A stretch of 64,000 nucleotides of DNA from Heterodera schachtii (taxonomy: Eukaryota; Nematoda; Chromadorea; Rhabditida; Heteroderidae): contig SIJG01000028.1 in NCBI GenBank assembly GCA_023374025.1, positions 897,134 through 961,133 on the forward strand. The letters run 5' to 3'. A program made the translations under genes and the position numbers. Shown piece after piece: positions 24,057 through 35,025 of this stretch (its first letter is position 1; each line of letters opens with the position of its first letter). The notes beneath the pieces are model-generated. The model worked only from the letters and a program-made list of their open reading frames with translations. It had not been told where the DNA came from and ran no database searches.

Positions 24057-24982
24057 TAGAGTGCAGCGGGACCGGGACCGGGCCGGGAATTCCCGATCAC
24101 CCGAGGTCCCGGTCCCGGTCCCGGTAGAGCAACCGGGAACCGGGAAAAACAAGCACTGGTAAGAATGGGGGTCTGAGTGGAAAATTAGTAATGAAAATTA
24201 GAGTCAAAGAAAAAAATATAAAAAAAAATAATTAAAAATATTCTTTAAGAGTGTCGTAACCAATTGTGCAAATGGCCTAGTGGTAGTCCCCTTGACTTTT
24301 GTCTTCTTCTTTCCCCTGGTTCAATCCCTCTACGGAAATTAAAATATTTTGAATTTTCTTTTTGTATACTCATGGTTTTCCTATCGACAAAATATGATTC
24401 TCATATTTTTTTTTGTTTATATATATTTTATTATTTTTTTTAAATGAAAATACGTAAAAATTGAGCCTAATAAATCCAAAAAACCTGCCTTTTTGTTGAT
24501 AATCTGTTAACAAATTGGACTCAAATTTTCAAAATTTTCCCCGGCGGCGCCTATCGGCACCGCCGGTCTCCCCTTTCTCCACAAAAGTTTTTTGGAAAAG
24601 CGCGCCAAAAAAATGATCAGAAAAGTAATATAAATTTATAATAATATTCGATTATTTAGTCCAAAATGATTATTTTAAAAAATAATTTAAATAAATTTAT
24701 TTTGAAAATTTTCATTAATTTAATTATGCTTTAACTTTTGGATTTTATTAAAAAATAAAAATAAAAATTGAATTTAGTATTATTTTCAATTGAAATAAAT
24801 TAAAATTTGAATTTTTTAAAATTTTTTTGAATTTTTTGAATTTATAAAAAGTCCCGGTTGGTCCCGGTTCCCGGTCCCGGTCCCGAAAAAAAATTGAGGT
24901 CCCGGTCCCGGTCCCGGCTTCTCAGGTCCCGGCAAGTCCCAGTCCCGGTTTTGCCCAAAATTCCCGGTCTCGCTGCACTCTA
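24057..24982. mobile_element. Non-autonomous hAT transposon (926 bp)
   Basis: The ends are inverted repeats: TAGAGTGCAGCGGGACC on the left and, reverse-complemented, TAGAGTGCAGCGAGACC on the right, with one mismatch over about 21 bp. TAGAG fits the hAT YARNG consensus and an exact 8-bp duplication flanks the element. Both subterminal regions are packed with GGGACC/GGTCCC repeats (about 24066-24145 and 24848-24970), probably transposase-binding sites. The interior is mostly AT-rich and has no transposase frame. It includes a tRNA-like A-box/B-box pair and a GC-rich patch, ccccggcggcgcctat at about 24540, shared with the element at 37559-38743. Good ends and duplication suggest a fairly recent insertion. 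Confidence 0.88.
24273..24328 (+). pseudogene. tRNA-like pol III A-box/B-box segment
   Basis: TGGCCTAGTGG (24273-24283) matches the tRNA A-box consensus TRGYNNARNNGG, and GGTTCAATCCC (24318-24328) matches the B-box GGTTCRANYCC. Their 34-bp spacing is normal for a tRNA gene. The T-stem pairs only at its two inner positions and no clean acceptor stem is visible. I therefore read it as a tRNA-derived relic or SINE-head-like segment captured inside the hAT element, not a working tRNA. It could still bind TFIIIC. Confidence 0.5.
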
Positions 24983-24990
24983 GTTTTCAT
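24983..24990. other. Right 8-bp target duplication of hAT element
   Basis: GTTTTCAT, identical to 24049-24056. Confidence 0.85.
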
Positions 24991-27900
24991 TTATTTTGTT
25001 TTTATCTTTTAATTTCTGATTATGTTTCTCATTTCTCAAAATCATTTTTCGATCGATCATAAATCATTCCCTTTTTATTAAGTAATTGGTCTTTTTTAAT
25101 GCAAAAAGGAGAAAATTAATTTTAAAGCTTTAAATACTACGACAATTTAAAAAAATTTATTTTTTTTAATTTTTATATTTGCCGTGATATTTTATTTAAA
25201 CTTCTTAACTTAAAAATGAAAAATATTTATATTTATATTCACTACATTTAATCAACTAAATAGTTAGATTATTTATCATGGTCAAAAATAACAAAAATTA
25301 TTTGCATCATAACATCTTTAACAATTTATTATGCAGAATTTAAGAAATCTACAAATTAATATAATTTTAGCATTTTCATAGGCTTTCAATAGTTCATAGC
25401 AGATTGTCTGCTTTAAATATAATAGTGAGTTTTCTTCCATCTTTTGCAGTGATTTATTTGTTATTTGTTTATAAATGATTTTGGTAAAAATGATCTATGC
25501 AGCATCTTTTGTGTTCTTTTTATTGAATATAATTAAATCTCTTATTATAATAATATTTTCTTCAGAATGTAGACATTTTTTCGATATTTATTCTAGTATT
25601 TTAATTAGTACATCATTACAATGTCAGGATTGAACAAATGTCTTCCATACAAAAAAGGTAACGATCGATAATTGTACAAAAAATATATATTTTCAAAACT
25701 TATTTTTTATCTATATCTAAATACTTTATTTTTCCAAAAGAAACATTTAAATATTGATATAATTCAGGGTTATAAATTTTATTTTTAATTACATTGCTAG
25801 TTTTTATTTTAATAATTTTAGCTTGTCATTGTCTTGCCGGCACTCATTCACATTTGTGCTTATATATCACTATTTTTCTATTTCTTGACCTTTGCCTTTT
25901 TTTGTAACTTATCTTATCCATGGGTGAAATTAACAAATTTTTTGATGGTACTAATTAATATAAACGAAAGTTTTCCTATTTTAATAACATGTTGTTATCT
26001 TATATTGGATATAATAAAATAGCTAATTAATGCGTCTAATATGTAAACTCGAATGCCAATAATTGCTCAATAAATTTTTTATAATTATTATTATAACCAA
26101 TTTTTAAATATTTTTTACATATATTTATTATCTTTTATTCGGGTTAAATGTAATTTTATTTTATACTTAATTTTCTCTTATTATTATTTATATTTTTGTT
26201 TATATGATTAAATTTGTTTTTATAATGTAAGGTTCCTAATTGCAATTTCACTATTGTAATAATATCAATATTATATTATATTTTTTAACATATTAGCTTG
26301 TACTTTCCAAGCATTTTTAACAAAAGTATTTATAAATATTATTTTTTCATCAATTATTTTTTGAACTAGATATTTCAATTGTTATTGTATTTCAGCAAAT
26401 TCTCTTTATATAATGAGCAAAATTTTTAATTTTAATTTTTTTTTATTTTGTGTTAATAAGACTTATTATGATAGCTTCAATTTCTCGCGATCCTCGTTTA
26501 TTTTAAGCTTTACAATTCATCCGTTTAATCACAGAATGAGGTGCAATATCTTTTTACGATTTAAGTGATCTGAACTTTTGAAATGGATTTATTTTATTAA
26601 TATTTTCTTGATTCTCACTTATTTTTGAACCAGCTTTTCAATTGTTCATCTGGCTAAATCACTTAATATTGTGTTATATTTTTGTTCGAATTTTATGTTT
26701 TTTCCATAAAAATAAAACATATTATAAACAAACATAAAATTAATTTTTTTTTTTTTCAATTTTGGGTCAGTTCATACAATGCTTTGAGCAACTGTTTACA
26801 ATCTCTAGTCTACTATATTCAGATATATTTTCTTTTGATATTGTCATTTAATCAAATTCTGTTAATTATTAAAATGTTAGTTCTTAATATGAATAAATCT
26901 AATAAGGATTTATTAAGCATATTTACTATGAAAATATATATAAGTTTTAATTATTTATAAGAATATGCCTATACAATATATTGCTTAAGCTAATTATTTT
27001 CAAATATATATATATTTTAAATATGTTTTTCTAAAATTGCTTTTAAAGTCTTTACTTTTCTCGTGTCCTCCAAAGCTAGTAATTCTTTCTTAATAATTAG
27101 TGTTTAATATTTTAATGGCAAAAATTTCTTAACAGATTTATTTAAAAAACACATTTTTATTATATTTTGATTTTTTTTATTTATTTATTATAATTATAAA
27201 TTTTATGTACAAATATGTCATGTTTTAAATTTAGATAAGATTGATAATGTTTCTTTAATTAGTATAAAGACAATTTTATGAAGATGAGATTATTTATTCA
27301 GTGGAAATAAAATTTTAGAAAAAATGATATAAATAGTAAGAAAACTTTAACCAATCTTTTCCATCAATAATGTAAATGACAAGCTTAATTAAAACAATTA
27401 AATCCTCATGCGGTATCGTCAATTTTTCTCGTCATTTCTTCAAATTGTTTAATTGTTTAAATAATATTTCCATTGAATTTTATGCATATTCTTTCTATTT
27501 TATCTGTAGGTTTCTATTTTTTTTAAATAAAAATAAATTTTAATATATTATTTTTTATTAATTTTTCAATAAATATTTACATTCATTTAAAATAAATTTG
27601 TTCTGCTATTATAATTATTATTTATTTAATATGCAAAGGCAATAACAAACAAATTAATATTCACAAAATTTTTCGATGCATTAAACGAATTTTATTCTTC
27701 TTAACTCCCATTATTGTAACCATTTTTTCGAAAAGTAAGATTAACATATGAATTTAAATTACTGATTTATGTTCTTTAATATGGTTTTCGTTTAGATGTT
27801 TAATCAGTAAATTCGTTCAAATAATTCTACGACAGAGCTATAGTTGATTAATTTTTTAAATTTGATAAGCATTTCAAGAAAAATTTATATTCTTGGCTAG

Positions 27901-28049
27901 GTTTTTCGAAAAGTTTCGTAGTCGATTTGTGAACATTTAAAGATTTTTTAAAATTAGTATTAGTTAAAAATTATTCGTTTTTCAAATTAAATTAAGTTTA
28001 GTTTTTTATATAATCAGGTATGTGCTTTTCTAGACTTTTATTTTAAAGT
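24991..28049. other. Gene-free AT-rich stretch
   Basis: T-rich DNA with low-complexity hydrophobic frames (25834-26022, 26682-26960) that match no family. A short TA run lies at about 27003-27014. No RNA gene or repeat pair was recognised. Confidence 0.45.
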
Positions 28050-29010
28050 TTTGACTAATTCTTATGTTATTGATTTAATCTTGATTTTATTTATTATACT
28101 TATTAATTCTTAATTACTTTTATTTATTTTTTGTATATTATAGTAGCATTTCTAAAATAAATAAATTTTTTGTTCATCTTTTTTTCTGGAAATAAATTAT
28201 TATTAAATTATCTAATTTCTTATAATTCGTAATAGCGGTGCAAATATGTCGAATAGTTCCCTGACATTCCTTTGTATAGTAAAAATTTCATTTTTTGTTT
28301 TTAGCTTTTTCAGCTGTCTAAAATTTATTTTTTGTTTCATTATATTTAAATAAATTAACATATATTATTAAAACGATACAAAAAATAAACCAAATTATTA
28401 ATTTTCTGAAGGTTGATTCTTTTAAATTGTTTTTAAATTTTTTTTAGGAGTTCTCTTGCCAGAGAACCGGAATCGCCAAAGACAATTCTTTTTGGAATCG
28501 TCTTGAGTTATTGAGTTTTTTATTTTTATTACGTTTTTAAATTCCTTTTATTTGTACGTATTATTTTAGAGACTGTGAAAATTTCTTTGTTATTATTTTT
28601 TTCTGGAAATAATAATTGTTTTAAAGATTTTTTCAAATTGATTCTGACTTAAATATTAATGATGCAAATAAAATAAAGACTTAAAAATGTGAGAAAATTC
28701 CCAATATAGCCTTGACTGATTTTTATGTAATTAATTTTATGTTATTTATTGATTTTAACTTTTTAATTTTATTACTTTTTATTTTTTGCGTATTATAATA
28801 GCACTTGTGAAATTAAATTTATTTCTTGTTGCTTTTTCCTAGAAATAAATAATTGTTTATAATTTGTTCTAATTCCCATGAGCCATGACTAATTTTTTAT
28901 TATTTGTTTTAAATAAATTAGGATTCCTCTTGCCAGAGTATCTGAATCTCACAGTCCTACTTTTTGGAATCGGCTTGAGTTATTCAATTTTTTTAAATTT
29001 TATTAGTTTT
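28050..29010. repeat. Degenerate segmental duplication
   Basis: Segments around 28068-28210 (tattatagtagcatttct, ctggaaataaattatt) recur at about 28725-28880 (tattataatagcacttgt, ctagaaataaataatt). A second block at 28447-28510 (ctcttgccagag, tttttggaatcgtcttgagt) recurs at 28920-28985 (ctcttgccagag, tttttggaatcggcttgagt). The offsets differ (about 655 and 474 bp), so an indel separates the two homologous blocks in one copy. The + frame 28885-29082 crosses the second copy but is not conserved in the first. Confidence 0.55.
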
Positions 29011-31500
29011 ATAAATTACTTTTACTATAAAAATGAGCAATTGATTTCTTTTAATTTTAGGTTATATACTTTAATTGCTTAATTTTAATTTCCTTCGTCG
29101 AGAGCTTTTATTATTTTTTATACAAATTTATTTTATTTTTATTTCTGAATTATGAAAAGCAGCTCTATTCTATTAGGTTCATTGATTTTTTATAACTTAT
29201 TTTTAAATAATTTAATAATTTCTCTCAAGTTATTATTTTTTATAAATTACACTTAAATTTTTTTCCGGGATTCAGTACATATTAGTTGAAATAAAATGAA
29301 TCTAATTAGATTTGGATACACCTAATCAAAAATCTGATTTTGTTAATTTTTTAATATTATTAATAAATTAATTTTGTTTTTTTGTGTTTATTTTAATAAT
29401 GAAAATGTTAAGTCGTATGAAATTAACATTAACATAATTATCCTAATATTATAATTTTAATCACTTTTAGTATTATTATTAGAATCTTTATTCTTAAATA
29501 TGTTATTACCTGTTAATTATGTGATAAAGTTTTTCTTTATTCTTTGATTATCGTTTATGTTTTAGTTGTTTATGTTATTAATTATGAAAATTGCATAGTT
29601 TTTTAATACAATATTTTTCCGATTAAATTGTTTATTGATTGTTGGAAGGTGTAAAAAATGTACAAAATATTTGTGAAAAAATAAATGAAAAGAAACGAAA
29701 AATTGGATTCGTCAAAATGAAATTGATAAATGTTTGGACATAAAAGATGTGTATTTGTTTATATTAGTAATAACTGACACCTAGCATGATGTGATTTCCC
29801 AATAGGAGAAAAATGGCAATTATTATTGATGGTTTTTGTTCTTTCAAGTTGCTATTCATATTCATCAACATATGTAAGATGTTGAATAGATTGTTTATAA
29901 AAGATATTTGTAAAAGTAAAAATATTATCTATAATTTAAAGGTCTGTTACTCATGTAAACTTATTATTTTTTAAATATACAAAATTTCATTTTGCACCTT
30001 TGAGTATTTTTTTTTTATAATTTTCAATATTCTACTATTTTTATATTGATGAGTTTTATAATTTTTTCAATTTTTGTTCTAAAACAATATTGTCAACATA
30101 TTTAGGTGTTGCCGTAGGTATGTTTGTTTTTTATAAATACAGATGCTAAATCGAAATCTCATAAATTTTTGCACATTTTATTTAATGTTTTTAAAGCTTT
30201 TCATAAGATTAATTTTTTAAATTATGGAATCTTCTCGTAAATTGCTTTGGCGAATGGATCTAGTATAATTTTTTTTTAATTGTAATTTTTTACTCATTAA
30301 TTATTATACTTCTTTTCAATTTTTCGTTATTCATCTATTCGTGATTCTTTTTTTTGGTTTTAACTTGCAAAATTGATTTTTTAAATAAGTAATATCGGTA
30401 AATAGTTAATTATATAATGAACTTTTTTGTTTTATTATTTTTTAAATATTTCCCATTGCAAAGCATAATTGATGTTTTTTTAAATTGTATATCTATTACA
30501 TTTATTTTTCTTTATATTTTTATTTATTAAAAAATTTATATGATAGTATTTTATGATTTTTAATTAATTTTGTTACTCAAAACAATTTTTTTTAAAGGTG
30601 AACCGTAGGAGGATTCGATTTTCTTTTTTATTTATTATCTACTAATTTCAAATAACTTTTCATATCTTTTATCGAGCCCACAAAAATATGATTAAAATTT
30701 TTTATAACAATTTATTTGGTGTCATTTAGTTTAAATGAAATATATGATTTTTCTAAAAATGTCTTTTAAAGTTAGTTGCATGTAAAAATTAAAAATTATA
30801 TTCATATTAATTATATTTGTTATTCGCTAGTCTTTGCTTTCTGGTCTTAAACTAATATTTATTATGTTTTAGTTTATTTAAGAAAGTCATTAATTTGAAA
30901 CTAATTATTCAATCATCAAACCCCATTTGCTGAAATTCTCAGATTTCCTTTTTAAATTAAAATGTTTAAATGTTATTAAATCATTTTAACTAGCTATTAT
31001 ATTTCAAAAGAATTTTCTTGTCATGGATTTTCATGGTCCGAATTCTTATTAAGGAATGTTTTTAGATATTTAAATTATTTTATTCGTGTTGTGCTGGAAT
31101 ATAATGTAAAGATTTTATTTATTATTTAAAATGTTCTTCTATAAATTATATATCTTGTTTTAAAGAAGTGTTTACATTTATGATTCAATTTTTAATTTTA
31201 TAAGTGTATAATAAACTCAAGAAAAATAATCTGTAAACATTTAATTTATTATAATTTTTGAGTTAGTATTTTTATGGTTTATATTAATGATGATTGTCTG
31301 TAGAATATTGATCATGTTCTGGGGCATTATGTTAAAAATCGAATTACTATAGTAAATAACGTGTAATTGCTAAAATGAATTTCATCTACATACCTATCTT
31401 GCCTAATCGATTATGTAATGGCCAATTTATGGCCTTTCATCGCCTTTTCCTGAGATGAAAAATGAATGTGTGATTCGGTAGGGAGAAGCGATGGTGAAAA
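29011..31500. other. Gene-free AT-rich stretch
   Basis: No gene recognised. At the right edge (31411-31500) there is a GC-richer patch containing atggccaatttatgg and an imperfect inverted pair, tttcatcgcc near 31436 and gcgatggtgaaa near 31488. A related patch with atggccaatttatgg and ccatcgcctaattgcttctc lies at about 49378-49430. Confidence 0.45.
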
Positions 31501-31542
31501 TTTTTGTACTCTGTTCTTCGTCAACGCGACGAGGGGCAAGAA

Positions 31543-31559
31543 GGGGGGGGGGGGGGGGG
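31543..31559. repeat. Homopolymer G17 in the left end
   Basis: Seventeen consecutive G in a genome with few G and C, mirrored by C23 at 34961-34983 in the opposite end. The length difference is expected from slippage. A run this long can form intramolecular or intermolecular G-quadruplexes. Confidence 0.95.
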
Positions 31560-31606
31560 AATGACCATCGATTTGTCTTTTAATCAAAAAAAAAATTAAA
31601 ATGCTA

Positions 31607-32842
31607 AATAAAATTTAAAAAACAATAGTTAAAAAGACTTTAGTCTATAATAATTTGGAGAATTAAAAATAATTAATTAAAAAATATTTAATTGTTTTAT
31701 GATACAAAAAATATAAAAAAAGACAAAATAGTAAATATTTTTACATAAAACAAATTTATATTCAGATTAAAAATATAATACCAAAGGTTAAAATAATTAT
31801 ATAATTATTTACTAACATATAAATCCTAAAAATATATAATATTAAATCATAAATATATATACTAAATTAAAATAAATTGAAAATTAATTAAATATCTTTC
31901 AATTAACAATATTAAACAAATGATTATTTATAATATTTTACATAACTAAAGTATATTAAAACGTTATATTTATTTGATTGTTGATTTGTTAGGCCAAGTT
32001 AGATAACCAATACAAAATATTTTTTTATTTTTTACAAAGATCTTAGTGTAAATACAAATAATTAATTTTCTTATAGAATTTATTATTAAAAATAAATAGT
32101 AAATAAAATTTAAAAAAAACACATGGGTTTTCTTACTTATACATAATAATAATAGTCTCTACTTACGAACATCAATGGTTTAATTCAAAAATGATATTAA
32201 TTGTTTAAGAATTAATTAAACCAATAAACCATTGCAATATAATAGGATGTGAAATCAAATAAAATTTAATTTATATTGCTATAATTTTGAATATGAATAA
32301 AATTTTAATAAATAACTATTATTATTAATTAATAACCATGGAAGCAAATTTTAGTGGAAAACTATTTTTTTTTTGCTTATTGATTTGAAGAAAGGAGTTC
32401 AAAAATGCATTTTTCATTAAAAATTTTTAATTCTTATGTCATTATCCAATCACTATTTTGGCGTTTCGTCACTAAAATAGTTAAAATTCATTAATTGCGT
32501 TAGCAAAATTTTCAAAAATAAACCACTAAGAAATGAAAAAATTTTAAATAAGTCATCCCCCAATTTTTTTTTCTTACCACTGGTTTTTGGACTTTTTTAC
32601 TCACTATTTTAGTCAACTATTTCGAGATTTTTAGTCACTAAAAGTTGCTTCCCTAATGATACCGTCTCATTTTTATTATTAACACTTTAAATTTACATAA
32701 TTTTCATTAATATCTTTTATTAAAACATTAAAGTTGAGAAAATATGAAAAATTCTAACAAAATTATGAAAAATATATAGTTATGTTTACATGGTAATGAA
32801 CATAAAAATTTAAAATGTTAATAATAAAAAGTAATAATTATA
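31607..32842. repeat. Left inner arm of the foldback element
   Basis: About 1236 bp, reverse-complementary to 32966-34199. Position 32842 pairs with 32966. Single-base indels shift the register slightly (for example one extra G near 32988 on the right arm). Sub-blocks include ggttttcttacttatac, accattgcaatataatagg, ccatggaagcaaattttag and gaagcaacttttagtgac (mirror strand). No open frame is preserved. Confidence 0.9.
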
Positions 32843-32965
32843 TTCACTTATTTTTATTTTTAATAGTTCGCAATTTTTCATTTATTGATTTTGTAATTTG
32901 AATTTGCTTATTGTCTCACATTTTTAAATGTGCGAATATACAATTGATTTAAATATTTGTAATTT
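32843..32965. other. Spacer of the foldback element
   Basis: About 123 bp of AT-rich sequence between the arms. It contains a small inverted motif, ctcacatttttaaatgtgcg, and no coding potential. Confidence 0.8.
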
Positions 32966-34199
32966 TATAATTATTACTTTTTATTATTGAACATTTTAAA
33001 TTTTTATGTTCATTACCATGTAAACATAACTATATATTTTTCATAATTTTGTTAGAATTTTTCATATTTTCTCAACTTTAATGTTTTAATAAAAGATATT
33101 AATGAAAATTATGTAAATTTAAAGTGTTAATAATAAAAATGAGACGGTATCATTAGGGAAGCAACTTTTAGTGACTAAAAATCTCGAAATAGTTGACTAA
33201 AATAGTGAGTAAAAAAGTCCAAAAACCAGTGGTAAGAAAAAAAATTGGGGGATGACTTATTTTAAAATTTTTTCATTTCTTAGTGGTTTATTTTTGAAAA
33301 TTTTGCTAACGCAATTAATGAATTTTAACTATTTTAGTGACGAAACGCCAAAATAGTGATTGGATAATGACATAAGAATTAAAAATTTTTAATGAAAAAT
33401 GCATTTTTGAACTCCTTTCTTCAAATCAATAAGCAAAAAAAAAATAGTTTTCCACTAAAATTTGCTTCCATGGTTATTAATTAATAATAATAGTTATTTA
33501 TAAAATTTTATTCATATTCAAAATTATAGCAATATAAATTAAATTTTATTTGATTTCACATCCTATTATATTGCAATGGTTTATTGGTTTAATTAATTCT
33601 TAAACAATTAATATCATTTTTGAATTAAACCATTGATGTTCGTAAGTAGAGACTATTATTATTATGTATAAGTAAGAAAACCCATGTGTTTTTTTTAAAT
33701 TTTATTTACTATTTATTTTTAATAATAAATTCTATAAGAAAATTAATTATTTGTATTTACACTAAGATCTTTGTAAAAAATAAAAAATATTTTGTATTGG
33801 TTATCTAACTTGGCCTAACAAATCAACAATCAAATAAATATAACGTTTTAATATACTTTAGTTATAAAATATTATAAATAATCATTTGTTTAATATTGTT
33901 AATTGAAAGATATTTAATTAATTTTCAATTTATTTTAATTTAGTATATATATTTATGATTTAATATTATATATTTTTAGGATTTATATGTTAGTAAATAA
34001 TTATATAATTATTTTAACCTTTGGTATTATATTTTTAATCTGAATATAAATTTGTTTTATGTAAAAATATTTACTATTTTGTCTTTTTTTATATTTTTTG
34101 TATCATAAAACAATTAAATATTTTTTAATTAATTATTTTTAATTCTCCAAATTATTATAGACTAAAGTCTTTTTTAACTATTGTTTTTTAAATTTTATT
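32966..34199. repeat. Right inner arm of the foldback element
   Basis: Mirror copy of 31607-32842, close to identical by eye. Its outer boundary continues into a 714-bp segment that the left arm lacks. The same junction is preserved in the decayed relative at 50457-51215. Confidence 0.9.
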
Positions 34200-34913
34200 A
34201 CATATATTTTCCTAGCTTTTTTAATTTAAATTCTTGATAAGTATCGCGTGAGATGTTTCATGTAAAGAGGTGCGGTTTTTTTTATTTTGAAGTTTTGCTT
34301 TTTTTGTAAATTTGTATATATTTAATTGCTGAATCAATATTGTATTTATAAATTCAAATCTATGCTTAATTTAATTTTCTTATATTTATTTTATATATTA
34401 AATTGTATGTGAAATGTTTTTTATATTTAAATATTTTGAATAATGTTAAATATGTATCAAATGCAATTGCCTTTGAAAGTGAGAATTTTCTTGGTTTTGA
34501 TTAATTTCCATGGATTATTGCTGTGAAGTTTGCTTAAAAGTATAAAAAATCTAATTAGTGTAAAAATAAAAATGATAACTAAAAAATATTTTAAATTGAA
34601 TAATAAACTAATAAAAAATAAAATATTATATGAAATTAAATATCAATTATTCAATTAATTCTTAAACCAATTAATGCTCGAGTAAAATTAATTTTTGAGT
34701 TTCTCTGGATAATTTCTTCAAATTATTTAAATACAAATATATATATTTTGCATTTCGTTATTTTACACTTTTTTCAAATTTTATGAAAGGAAAAAAATCA
34801 ATTATTTTTTAATAAAGCAAATTCAAAACCCAATCATATCAACTGCATTTTTTTCATAACAAAACTTAAAATTTAAATTATAAAAACATTCAAAATATAT
34901 TAATAATTCTTAA
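34200..34913. other. Right-arm-only segment of the foldback element
   Basis: This 714-bp block separates the outer and inner arm sequences on the right and is missing on the left, where the two join directly at about 31606. Its inner part (cctagctttttt, agaggtgcggtttttttt) is found at the matching place in the relic at 50457-51215. I infer that the right side keeps the older arrangement and the left arm lost this block. Confidence 0.7.
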
Positions 34914-34960
34914 TTAGCATTTTAATTTTTTTTTGATTAAAAGACAAATCGATGGTCATT

Positions 34961-34983
34961 CCCCCCCCCCCCCCCCCCCCCCC
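34961..34983. repeat. Homopolymer C23 in the right end
   Basis: Mirror of the G17 run at 31543-31559, in the same terminal context (ggtcatt before, ttcttgcccctcgtcgcg after). Confidence 0.95.
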
Positions 34984-35025
34984 TTCTTGCCCCTCGTCGC
35001 GTTGACGAAGAACAGAGTACAAAAA

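Larger units (their letters stand above)
31501..35025. mobile_element. Large foldback element (about 3.5 kb) with G/C-tract ends
   Basis: The outer ends are inverted copies: 31501-31606 (tttttgtactctgttcttcg, tcaacgcgacgaggggcaag, a G17 run, then aatgaccatcgatttgtctt) mirrors 34914-35025, where the run is C23. Inside, 31607-32842 mirrors 32966-34199 with only occasional single-base differences. An extra 714 bp (34200-34913) exists only on the right. I see no transposase or other protein frame and no convincing target duplication, so the exact termini and superfamily are unsettled. Near-identity of the arms implies recent formation or gene conversion. Transcription would give a dsRNA hairpin of more than 1.2 kb. 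An assembly artefact must be considered, but the unequal arms argue against simple read-through of one strand. Confidence 0.8.

Noticed and set aside
23858..24127. 89-codon frame with serine/glycine repeats ending in arginine/serine repeats
   Set aside because: It runs from AT-rich DNA through a minisatellite across a target duplication into hAT subterminal repeats. Composition is dictated by the repeats.
31501..35025. CRISPR or other prokaryotic-style repeat system as an explanation of the repeats in the window
   Set aside because: No regularly spaced short repeats with unique spacers, no cas-like genes, and the DNA is plainly eukaryotic. The repeats are transposon arms, satellites or minisatellites.
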